DNA of 18,407 bases, from NCBI GenBank assembly GCA_947449515.1, contig CANFSD010000015.1, forward strand, positions 1-18,407, written 5' to 3'. How positions within the stretch are numbered: position 1 is the first letter of the stretch; the number at the start of each line of letters is the position of its first letter. The DNA comes from Bacteroidota bacterium. Lineage in GTDB: Bacteria > Bacteroidota > Bacteroidia > UKL13-3. The position numbers and the translations under genes were made by a program. This document shows, piece by piece, positions 7,109 to 14,447 of this stretch. The notes under the pieces were generated by a model. That model ran no database searches. It saw nothing but the letters and a program-made list of their open reading frames with translations, and had not been told where the DNA came from.

Positions 7109-8137
7109 TTATGGTTTTAATTGTAATAAATTTTTATAATCTTTTAATGCCTCTTTAAATTTCCATTCTACCATTTCAAGTGGGTCTGAACTCTCGCCAC
7201 CAGCTGCATTGAAATGGCCTCCACCATTAAAATGTTTTCTAGCAAATTCGTTGGCAGGAAACTGATCTCTTGATCTAAAGCTCATTTTACGGGCAACAGT
7301 TCTGTCAATGATAAGCACAGAAAGCTGCATCCCAGAAATGGATAGGCCATAATTAACAAGGCCTTCACTATCACCAGTAATAATTTGGAATTGCTTCAAT
7401 TCTTCGGCATTTACCACTATTAACGCTGTATTGTATTCTTTCAGTATTTGTAGTTTTTGGCTCAAGCAATAACCAATAAACCGCGTTCTAGATTCTGAAT
7501 AGTTATCGTACACCGCCTCAAAAATTCGGTTCGATTTTGCACCTCTTTCCAATAGCATTGCTGCCACGCGGTGGGTAGTTGGGGTAGTTGAAGGATGTTT
7601 AAAGGATGCAGTATCTGTCATAATACCGGCATACAAACAACTTGAAATATCTTCATCTAAATGATCCATATGACCCATTAATTCCATGAGCCAAAAGATT
7701 AATTCTGAAGTGGAACTGGCTTTGGTGGTCCATAGGCGGTAATCTTCAAATCCCTCTGGTTCCAAATGGTGGTCAATTAATACTTTTTTTGCATCCGATT
7801 TGGCAACCAAAAGGCCCAGGTTATTGATTCGTTTTAATGCATTAAAATCAAGGCAAAAAATAAGGTCTGCCTCTGCTACTAAATCGGTACCCTTTTGCTC
7901 AAACTCTTCAAAATTAACTACTTCAAGTTCACCCGGCATCCATTTCAAGAAATCGCCATAATCTGTTGGCGTAACTATGGTAGAGGTAATGCCAAGTTTG
8001 TTTAGGTAGTGCCAAAGCCCTAGGGACGAACCCAAAGCATCTGCATCTGGTTTGTGGTGGGTTGTAATAACCACACGGGGTTTCACACTTGCTTCTAGCA
8101 GTGGTTTGATTTGAGAAATGTTGTTGAGTTTTTTCAA
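7109..8137 (-). CDS. DHH/DHHA1 phosphoesterase, NrnA-like, TTG start
   Basis: Manganese-dependent phosphoesterase of the DHH superfamily; NrnA-type members degrade short oligoribonucleotides and dephosphorylate pAp. The order of motifs is complete over 342 residues: HHKPDADALGS (27-37), LDFN with D97, DHH (122-124), GIMTDTASF (171-179), and the DHHA1 substrate motif GGGHFNAAGG (305-314). This is the stand-alone NrnA/GdpP-core layout, not RecJ, and there are no membrane or PAS domains as in GdpP. The start is TTG, complementary to 8135-8137: an in-frame TAG lies 18 bases upstream at 8153-8155 and there is no other start codon before the first motif. It leads the unit with the two FKBP genes and diverges from ndk across 261 bases. 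Oligoribonuclease versus pAp or cyclic dinucleotide activity is not decided by sequence. Confidence 0.92.
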   Translation of the reverse strand: MKKLNNISQIKPLLEASVKPRVVITTHHKPDADALGSSLGLWHYLNKLGITSTIVTPTDYGDFLKWMPGELEVVNFEEFEQKGTDLVAEADLIFCLDFNALKRINNLGLLVAKSDAKKVLIDHHLEPEGFEDYRLWTTKASSTSELIFWLMELMGHMDHLDEDISSCLYAGIMTDTASFKHPSTTPTTHRVAAMLLERGAKSNRIFEAVYDNYSESRTRFIGYCLSQKLQILKEYNTALIVVNAEELKQFQIITGDSEGLVNYGLSISGMQLSVLIIDRTVARKMSFRSRDQFPANEFARKHFNGGGHFNAAGGESSDPLEMVEWKFKEALKDYKNLLQLKP

Positions 8138-8370
8138 AGCGGCTGCAAATATCTACTAATGAATGGTTTTAATGCTAATTTTTCCTGTTTTTTTTTAGCC
8201 TTTTTTTCTGTTTTTAGGAATAATTTTAATTTTAAATTAATTAATTGGTTGTCAGTTATTTGCGAATAGCATGTTTTCCAATTGCCTAAAATACAAGGTG
8301 TAAAATTTGTAATTTAATGCCTTAACGTCATTTGTTTTCAATCTTTTAATGATAAATTGATGGAAGCGCT

Positions 8371-8378
8371 TAAATTTG
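8371..8378 (+). promoter_or_regulatory. Candidate -7 promoter element of ndk
   Basis: TAAATTTG is an exact match to the Bacteroidota TAnnTTTG element and ends 20 bases before the ndk ATG at 8399. No TTG element is found at the usual distance upstream, so support rests on the -7 element and its position. An eight-base palindrome AAGCGCTT (8364-8371) touches its upstream edge. Confidence 0.4.
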
Positions 8379-8398
8379 CGGCCCGATAAATACAAGAT

Positions 8399-8815
8399 AT
8401 GAGCAATATAACTTTCACAATGATTAAACCGGATGCTGTTGCCAATGGCCACACCGGAAAAATTATCGATCAAATCCTAACAGCTGGATTTACTATTCAA
8501 GCCATGAAATATGTGCACCTTTCTAGAGAGACTGCAGAGAATTTTTATGGTATTCACCGTGAGCGTTCGTTTTTTGGCGAATTGGTAGATTTTATGACCA
8601 GTGGTCCAATTGTAGCAGCCGTTTTGGTAAAAGATAATGCGGTAGTTGATTTTAGAAACCTTATTGGTGCTACTGATCCAGCAAAGGCTGCTGAAGGTAC
8701 TATCCGTAATCGTTTTGCAAAATCTATTGAAGCTAATGCCATTCATGGCAGCGACAGTGATGAAAATGCTGCTGGTGAAGCATCATTCTTCTTTAGTGCT
8801 TTTGAAAGATTCTAA
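8399..8815 (+). CDS. ndk: Nucleoside diphosphate kinase
   Basis: Transfers the terminal phosphate of ATP to nucleoside diphosphates through a phosphohistidine intermediate, balancing NTP and dNTP pools in the cytoplasm. The 138-residue length and N-terminus TFTMIKPDAV (5-14) are classic. The catalytic histidine is H116 in NAIHGSDS (113-120), and FRNLIGATDPAKAAEGTIR (85-103) forms the nucleotide-binding segment. The ATG at 8399 is preceded by a promoter-like TAnnTTTG. The gene stands alone on its strand, diverging from the DHH phosphoesterase gene and converging with the TSP3 barrel gene, with a shared hairpin after its stop. Nothing unusual is seen in it. Confidence 0.98.
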   Translation: MSNITFTMIKPDAVANGHTGKIIDQILTAGFTIQAMKYVHLSRETAENFYGIHRERSFFGELVDFMTSGPIVAAVLVKDNAVVDFRNLIGATDPAKAAEGTIRNRFAKSIEANAIHGSDSDENAAGEASFFFSAFERF

Positions 8816-8835
8816 TTAGCGTTTAAGCATAAAAT

Positions 8836-8872
8836 AAAAAGTCCATGATCATTATTGTTCATGGACTTTTTT
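8836..8872. terminator. Bidirectional intrinsic terminator between ndk and the barrel gene
   Basis: GTCCATGA (8841-8848) pairs with TCATGGAC (8859-8866) around a ten-base loop. The stem is flanked by a run of five A on the left and six T on the right, so each strand shows a T-run after the hairpin. It sits 20 bases after the ndk stop and just beyond the stop of the converging gene at 8881. Confidence 0.9.
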
Positions 8873-8880
8873 ATTGTTTT

Positions 8881-10650
8881 TTATTTGCCTTTCTCTGGGC
8901 AACCTTTGTTTTCTATTGTCCCTGGAATTTCTGGGCAGGCATCTGTTTTATCTGGCACACCGTCGCCGTCTCTGTCTGGGCAACCTTTGGTTTGTATTGG
9001 ACCAAAATCTTTTGGACATGCATCTAATTTATCTGCCACGCCATCTCCATCTTCATCTGGGCAACCATTGGTTTTGATACTTCCTTTTACATCCATGCAA
9101 GAGTCTGCAGCATCCTTCACGCCGTCGCCATCAAAATCTGGGCAACCATTAGCCAAAATGCTACCTTTCACATCAGGACATTCGTCTCTGCTTTCAGGCA
9201 CACTGTCGTTATCGGTATCTGGGCAACCATCAAATTTAATTAGGCCAGGAATTTTCTTACACTTGTCTTTTCTATCTGGTACTCCATCATTGTCACGGTC
9301 GAACCTACCACCGATATTGAAATTTAATCCAATGCGTGAATTGCTATAATGCCCTTGTAATTGTTTTACCCCATCAATGGATACAAGTCCAAGAATATTG
9401 TCTGATAAGGCATAAATAACCATGGGGCCTAAATTTAAGGAGAAGCCTGCGCCCAAATTGGTGTATTGTTGGCGGTATATGTTATAGTTTACACGTAAAT
9501 CTAAAATGCGCCAAATTCTTTGCGTGTATGAAACGCTTGCACCTGCATATAATTTACCATTCCAAATTTCTCCAAATCCCAATAAGCCAATAGTACCGCT
9601 GTTGTATAAATTGTATTGGGTACCTACATAAATTTTTGGACTAAAATAGGTTCTATAAGCAGCCCCTGCTGTTTGAACAGGCTTAAATATTTCGGTGACA
9701 GAATCCTTTAAATTTTTGAGTGTTACAGAATCTATTTTTGTTGGGTCTTCTGTTAAAAATCCTTCGAAGACAAAACTTGCTTTTCTACTATAATTGGTGG
9801 TTTCTTTCCAATTAATATAACCTAAATCGAGCACACTTGCCGAGATGCTGAGTTTGTTATTGACTTTGTAATTCATTCCTAAGTCAACAGAAAAGCCAGA
9901 GCCAACAGGTTTATTGAGGTAATCCAAGCCAAATTGCATTTGGTTCGAACCGGCTGTAACAAGACTTTGCATTCTATCTAGGCCAGCACCTCTCATTTCA
10001 TAATCTGTTGTTGCAGATAACCTATAGGCATTGTTTTGACCGCTGTCTGTTTTAAAGCTAGAAACATTGCGCAAGAGTTCTCCATTGTATATGCCAATAT
10101 GGTATTTACCTTTTATACCTATGGTGAGTTTTTCGTTTATTTCACGGGAATAGGATAGGTAGGCGGAGGCATAAGATGAAACATTTACTTGCAAGTCGCT
10201 TACTTTTATTTCTTTGCCAAAATTTTCAGGGGCGGTATTGCCAAAATAAAACATATTGAGTAGAACTTTTGGAATACTTAGGCGATGATTGAGGCTTACT
10301 TGCAGTCCAAATGAGATATAATTTTTCTTGAAACGCATGCCAAAAAACAAAGGGTTTATTTCATTGTATAAATGAATGTCTTTAAATTGATAGGCGTCGT
10401 TGCGAAGCAGTTTAACAATGGTTGTATCTGCCGGTTCATCCGATCTAAAAACGTCGCGGGCAGTGATTTGTGGTAGGTAATAATGGTTATAATTATCCAA
10501 TACCCCTAGGGTAAAAGCTTGGCGCGAATTGATAGCAGGGTTGAGAAAATTGGTTTGTCCAACCGATCTAAAATTATAGAAGCTTAAATTTGTTTGTGCA
10601 CTTACAGAACCTGCAATCAAACAAAAGCCAATGAGTAAAAATCTTTTCAT
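8881..10650 (-). CDS. Outer-membrane barrel protein (DUF5723-like) ending in five TSP3 repeats
   Basis: A 589-residue protein with a signal peptide (MKRFLLIGFCLIAGSVSA, cleavage before Q20). Residues about 20-450 are rich in alternating aromatic/hydrophobic strands and glycines, including NLSFYNFRSVGQTNFLNPA near the start, which resembles DUF5723 proteins of Bacteroidota; I infer an outer-membrane beta barrel. Residues 451-585 are five exact 27-residue thrombospondin type 3 repeats (DxDxDGVxDxxDxCP...GxxxxxGCP), which bind calcium in known proteins, and the protein ends four residues later. In many Bacteroidota relatives such repeats join a barrel to a C-terminal OmpA peptidoglycan-binding domain; none is present here and no space remains before the terminator. 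It follows the large lipoprotein gene after 26 bases, so the two are probably cotranscribed. Function is not known. Confidence 0.82.
   Translation of the reverse strand: MKRFLLIGFCLIAGSVSAQTNLSFYNFRSVGQTNFLNPAINSRQAFTLGVLDNYNHYYLPQITARDVFRSDEPADTTIVKLLRNDAYQFKDIHLYNEINPLFFGMRFKKNYISFGLQVSLNHRLSIPKVLLNMFYFGNTAPENFGKEIKVSDLQVNVSSYASAYLSYSREINEKLTIGIKGKYHIGIYNGELLRNVSSFKTDSGQNNAYRLSATTDYEMRGAGLDRMQSLVTAGSNQMQFGLDYLNKPVGSGFSVDLGMNYKVNNKLSISASVLDLGYINWKETTNYSRKASFVFEGFLTEDPTKIDSVTLKNLKDSVTEIFKPVQTAGAAYRTYFSPKIYVGTQYNLYNSGTIGLLGFGEIWNGKLYAGASVSYTQRIWRILDLRVNYNIYRQQYTNLGAGFSLNLGPMVIYALSDNILGLVSIDGVKQLQGHYSNSRIGLNFNIGGRFDRDNDGVPDRKDKCKKIPGLIKFDGCPDTDNDSVPESRDECPDVKGSILANGCPDFDGDGVKDAADSCMDVKGSIKTNGCPDEDGDGVADKLDACPKDFGPIQTKGCPDRDGDGVPDKTDACPEIPGTIENKGCPEKGK
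8896..9300 (-). repeat. Five in-frame 81-bp repeats encoding TSP3 units
   Basis: Five consecutive 81-base units, each encoding 27 residues, with no spacer. Conserved positions in every unit are the Asp-rich calcium loop (DxD-N/G-D), a central DxC and the closing GCP. The unit starts are DRDNDG, DTDNDS, DFDGDG, DEDGDG and DRDGDG from N to C. The first unit has KCKK and the third SCMD instead of the usual CP after the first cysteine. The DNA copies have diverged, so this is not a recent slippage array. Confidence 0.93.
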
Positions 10651-10676
10651 TTTATTTATGTTTTGAGTTGGAGGTA

Positions 10677-12782
10677 TTAGTTATTTTTTGAAAATTTATA
10701 TTTCATTTTAACTTTAGCCGACATGCCAATTTTTGAAATGTAGTCTGAATATATTTTTACCACTTCGTTTCCATTATTGTATGTTTTGAGGTTTAATTGT
10801 ACAACCATTTTTGTTAGGTTTTTCTTGCGAATGGCCATCAATTTTTCTTCAGTAATTCGGATGGTGCAATAGCTAACTGTATTTTTCTTTGTTCTTCCGT
10901 TAACATCTGGAATTGCAGATTGCATGAGGGTTCCAACCGAAATGGTATCTCTTATAATTGTGTCTTTGTCTGCAAATAAAAGAGAAAGGTCTAATTGAAA
11001 AGGCATGCCATTGTCTACTCTTAATACCAGATCAATGTATTCAATACTGTCTGTACCAAACACACTTTCTTTTAAAGAGTCATTTTCAATTTTATACAAT
11101 ACATTTTCTATTGTCTTTTCAATTTTTAAGTTCCCAGTTTTGAGACTAAGTGGCATTTGAATTTCATAACCCACTACAATGCCACTTCCTTTCCTAATGA
11201 AATCGGTATAGCCATTAAACCCAGCAGCATTTGTTTTGGCTTTACCTCCAAAGGCAATTTGATTTGGTGCAATATTTAACATTTGAGCGATAGATGAATT
11301 TGATTTATCTATAACCATGGTGCTATTAATGGTTTGTCCTTTTTGTGCAATAGTTGGATATCCCATTATAAAGGTAGGTGCATTGAGCGCTTGTGTTTGT
11401 CCTTTGGCTGAAGTGCCAATAGCATCAAAGCTTACCGATATAGGTACACCAATTGAATTAGAAGAAATAATGTTCATTTTTGGATCGAACAAAGGGAATC
11501 CATTTTCAAACTGGTCTAACACACTTATTGTTTGTGCATTTGGTTCAAAGGGAATTTCTCTTGTTCCCAAATAGCCATTGATTTCTTTAAAATTTAATGT
11601 GCCAAAAGTAAAAGAGGAACTTACATAATCTGCAGAATCAAAAGTTAATAAGGTATTTGATGAAACCACCGTTGGTTCGATCCTAACCGTCATTTTATTA
11701 TAGGGTTGTGCGTTATCTAAGCCCATGTCCAGTAATACATTGGATAAATCAATTTGTCCCGTTTTGGTTTCGTTCTTAATATTAATGATGGTTGGTGCCA
11801 AGGGGCTGCCATTTTTTGTAGCTCCTTCTAAATAAATTTTTATACTTAATTGTTCTTTTACGGTAGAGCTTATGCTATAATTTACAGCGCCATTATCAAA
11901 TTCAATTTGTTTAATTCTTGTGCTTGGGTCGTCTGCTTGCAGATTTACATGAACATGTTCTGTAAACAAATCTTGGTTCGGAAAAATGGCTGTTCCCCCA
12001 ATAGCACCAACACCACTGCTGCTTAAAACCAATTGGATGCTGTCATTTAGATCAATTAGTACTGGAGTTGCACTGGCCAGGCTATTAAAGGTTGGCAAAT
12101 TGTAACCTAAACTATTTGAAACTATGGTATTACTAATATTAATTGAATCCTTTTTGCTACCATTTGGAGGCACATTGTTAAAGGTTAATTGTCCGAGGAA
12201 GTTTTGAAAAGGGCTCAGGTTATAAAGGTTTACTTTGGCTTGGCTTATGCTTACTTTTAAATTGTTCTTTATTTCTATTACCAAAAAGCCTTTTCCAATG
12301 GTAATGCTTGAAAACTGGTTTGTAGTAAAATCAAATGGGGTAATATTTAAATTTTGGTCGGTAATAGCAGGAAAAATAGCGGTATTCCCATTGGCCGCAA
12401 TTAAGGCATTCTTGGTGGCTGGGTTAAAATTGTTTGCCATGTCTCCCAATGTTCTACTATTGGTTGCGCTTACATTGCCAATCTCAATCATTCCCAATTT
12501 ATTGGTTAAATTAATTGGGGCAAGGTTTGGCATTTTTATAAAGCTATCAACAGGGAAGTTGGCAATAGAATCCTGTCTTACAATAAACCTAATAAAACCA
12601 TCGGGATCATAATAAATATTGGAATCTTCTTTCAAAAGATTACTCATTTTGATTTCCATATTGGCAAGCGGAACACCAAATTCGGCATTGATATTTACCG
12701 TATCAAATTTGTGAAAGTCTAAGTCTTTTTTACATGCAGACAGCAGACTGCTGAAAAGCAGGATAAGGGCAATTTTTTTCAT
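10677..12782 (-). CDS. Large lipoprotein of unknown function
   Basis: I do not recognise the family of this 701-residue protein. It has a lipoprotein signal: KK, hydrophobic core and lipobox LSAC with lipidated C17. The mature N-terminus CKKDLDF has lysines then acidic residues directly after the cysteine, resembling the lipoprotein surface-export signal described in Bacteroidota, so exposure on the cell surface is plausible. The rest is Ser/Thr/Asn/Ile-rich with predicted alternating strands and almost no cysteine, consistent with stacked beta domains. No catalytic motif is visible. A weak internal repetition is suggested by segments such as IEIGNVSATNS, VSISQAKVNLYNL and FDVEL-like strands, but I cannot define units. 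It lies 26 bases upstream of the TSP3 barrel gene in the same direction; the two may form an envelope complex. The ATG start precedes the signal peptide directly. Confidence 0.8.
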   Translation of the reverse strand: MKKIALILLFSSLLSACKKDLDFHKFDTVNINAEFGVPLANMEIKMSNLLKEDSNIYYDPDGFIRFIVRQDSIANFPVDSFIKMPNLAPINLTNKLGMIEIGNVSATNSRTLGDMANNFNPATKNALIAANGNTAIFPAITDQNLNITPFDFTTNQFSSITIGKGFLVIEIKNNLKVSISQAKVNLYNLSPFQNFLGQLTFNNVPPNGSKKDSINISNTIVSNSLGYNLPTFNSLASATPVLIDLNDSIQLVLSSSGVGAIGGTAIFPNQDLFTEHVHVNLQADDPSTRIKQIEFDNGAVNYSISSTVKEQLSIKIYLEGATKNGSPLAPTIINIKNETKTGQIDLSNVLLDMGLDNAQPYNKMTVRIEPTVVSSNTLLTFDSADYVSSSFTFGTLNFKEINGYLGTREIPFEPNAQTISVLDQFENGFPLFDPKMNIISSNSIGVPISVSFDAIGTSAKGQTQALNAPTFIMGYPTIAQKGQTINSTMVIDKSNSSIAQMLNIAPNQIAFGGKAKTNAAGFNGYTDFIRKGSGIVVGYEIQMPLSLKTGNLKIEKTIENVLYKIENDSLKESVFGTDSIEYIDLVLRVDNGMPFQLDLSLLFADKDTIIRDTISVGTLMQSAIPDVNGRTKKNTVSYCTIRITEEKLMAIRKKNLTKMVVQLNLKTYNNGNEVVKIYSDYISKIGMSAKVKMKYKFSKNN

Positions 12783-12833
12783 TTGAATAATTAAATGCGA
12801 AATTTAGGGTTAGCATTTTTGAATTTTGCAATT

Positions 12834-12852
12834 TACAAAAGCAGCTTTTGTA
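12834..12852. repeat. Perfect 19-bp palindrome upstream of the lipoprotein gene
   Basis: TACAAAAGCAGCTTTTGTA has nine-base arms around a single central A, with no mismatch. It lies 52 bases upstream of the lipoprotein start (12782) and about 105 bases beyond the cysS stop (12957), in a 174-base gap. Size and position would suit a dimeric regulator's operator. It lacks a T-run on either side, so a terminator role is less likely. Further TTGTAA-like words lie just beyond it (12856-12875). Confidence 0.5.
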
Positions 12853-12956
12853 TCAAAACAAGATTTGTAATTGTAAAATAAATTCTATGGGAAGATGAGG
12901 TTTATTTATGGGAAAAAGCCCACCAATTAATAGCTCACAATAGCCATTTAATAAGT

Positions 12957-14420
12957 TTATAGGATGGAAAAGCTTGTACCCTCTTTGCCGTCTTTAATCT
13001 CAATCCCAATTTCTTTGAGTTGGTCGCGAATAAAATCGGAGGTGGCAAAATCTTTCTTATTTTTAGCTTCCGCCCTCATGCTGATGAGCATTTTCATAAG
13101 GCCATCTATTTTCTCGGTGCCTGCTTCTTGTTCTGGTTTTAGTCCTAAGACATCCTTCACCATTTGGTTCAAGAATTGCGCCAATGCCGCTTGGTCTGCA
13201 GCGGTAAGGGTTTCTTTACCATCATTTACCAAGTTAACATATTTAACTGCTTCAAAAAGATTTGCCAATGCAATAGGTGTATTAAAATCTTCATTGAGCG
13301 CGGCGTATACTTTGTCTTTTAATTCTTCTACAGAAAAGCTGCTCACATTTCCCGTTTTAAGTTGACTGGCTAATTTGCAGGCATTGAGTAACCTTGCTAA
13401 ACCTTTTTCGGCAGCTTGTAGGGCTTCATTGCTTAGGTCAAGAGTGCTTCTATAATGTGCTTGCAGCATAAAAAAGCGCACGGTCATTGGGCTGTATCCT
13501 CTTTCTAGCAAAGGGTGATTGCCACTAAACAATTCTGCTGGCAAAAAAGAATTACCTAAGCTTTTGCTCATTTTTTGCCCATTTACTGTAAGCATATTGG
13601 TATGAACCCAGTAGCGCGCAGGTTGGGTGTGGTGACAAGCAATATTTTGCGCAATTTCATTGGTATGGTGGGTAGGCACCAAATCCATTCCACCGCCATG
13701 GATGTCAAATTCATTTCCTAAATACTTAGAACTCATGGCCGAACATTCAAGATGCCATCCTGGGAATCCTTCTCCCCATGGGCTTTGCCAGCGCATGATA
13801 TGTTCTGGTTTAGCCTTGATCCAAAGTGCAAAATCTAAGCGACCTTTCTTTTCATCTTGGCCGTCTAAGGTTCTGGTATTGTTGAGTAATTCGTCTAAAT
13901 TCCTGTTAGAAAGAGCGGTATAATTATACGCTTTCGAAAATTTTTCTACATCAAAGTATATACTGCCATTGCTTTCATAGGCGTAGCCATTTGCTATGAT
14001 TTTTTTGGTCATCTCAATTTGTTCAATGATATGACCAGTTGCTGTAGGTTCAATGCTAGGAGGAAGGGTGTTAAATTGTCTCAAAACTTCATGAAAATCG
14101 AGGCTGTATTTTTGCACAATTTCCATGGGTTCTAGCTGTTCTAATTTTGCTTTTTTAGCAAATTTATCTTCACCTTCATCTCGGTCGCCTTCTAAATGAC
14201 CGGCATCTGTAATATTGCGTACATAGCGCACTTTATAGCCAAGGTGCAAGAAATAGCGAAACATAATGTCAAAAGAAATATACGTGCGTGCATTTCCAAG
14301 ATGGGCATTGCTGTATACGGTTGGTCCACATACATACATACCTACTAATCCTGCGTGTATAGGTTTAAAAATGCTGGTTTCCCTGTTTAGGGTATTGTAT
14401 ATTTTAAGTTCTGAGTTCAT
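12957..14420 (-). CDS. cysS: Cysteinyl-tRNA synthetase
   Basis: Class I synthetase that charges tRNA-Cys in the cytoplasm. The 487-residue length is normal. The HIGH-type motif is HLGN (40-43, in YSNAHLGNARTY) and the second signature is KMSKS (283-287). The active-site zinc ligands are present: C31 (YVCGPTVY), C226 (WHLECSAM), H251 and E255 (THHTNEIAQ). The C-terminal part (about 330-487) holds the helical bundle and anticodon-binding region, ending in the usual RAEAKNKKDFATSDFIRDQL segment. It is the last gene of the pth-flippase-deacetylase-cysS run, 27 bases after the deacetylase. A TAnnTTTG element in that short gap could give it its own promoter. No convincing terminator follows. Confidence 0.98.
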   Translation of the reverse strand: MNSELKIYNTLNRETSIFKPIHAGLVGMYVCGPTVYSNAHLGNARTYISFDIMFRYFLHLGYKVRYVRNITDAGHLEGDRDEGEDKFAKKAKLEQLEPMEIVQKYSLDFHEVLRQFNTLPPSIEPTATGHIIEQIEMTKKIIANGYAYESNGSIYFDVEKFSKAYNYTALSNRNLDELLNNTRTLDGQDEKKGRLDFALWIKAKPEHIMRWQSPWGEGFPGWHLECSAMSSKYLGNEFDIHGGGMDLVPTHHTNEIAQNIACHHTQPARYWVHTNMLTVNGQKMSKSLGNSFLPAELFSGNHPLLERGYSPMTVRFFMLQAHYRSTLDLSNEALQAAEKGLARLLNACKLASQLKTGNVSSFSVEELKDKVYAALNEDFNTPIALANLFEAVKYVNLVNDGKETLTAADQAALAQFLNQMVKDVLGLKPEQEAGTEKIDGLMKMLISMRAEAKNKKDFATSDFIRDQLKEIGIEIKDGKEGTSFSIL

Positions 14421-14434
14421 GGTTTCTATTACTA

Positions 14435-14442
14435 CAAAAATA
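14435..14442 (-). promoter_or_regulatory. Possible -7 promoter element for cysS
   Basis: On the minus strand TATTTTTG matches the Bacteroidota TAnnTTTG consensus, 14 bases before the cysS start codon and inside the 27-base gap after the deacetylase gene. No TTG is seen at the -33 distance. In such AT-rich DNA a chance match cannot be excluded. Confidence 0.3.
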
Positions 14443-14447
14443 ATATT

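Noticed and set aside
8896..9300. Regularly spaced repeats as a possible CRISPR-like array.
   Set aside because: The units are contiguous, have no spacers, and encode a known protein repeat in frame.
8855..9349. A plus-strand open frame of 164 codons with a clear repeated pattern (SGQP units) opposite the barrel gene.
   Set aside because: It is the antisense reading of the five 81-base TSP3 repeats; the periodicity comes from the coding strand, and the minus-strand frame has a signal peptide and known repeat family.
12909..12922. TGGG/CCCA inverted repeat beyond cysS as a terminator.
   Set aside because: Only four pairs and no T-run on the minus strand after it.
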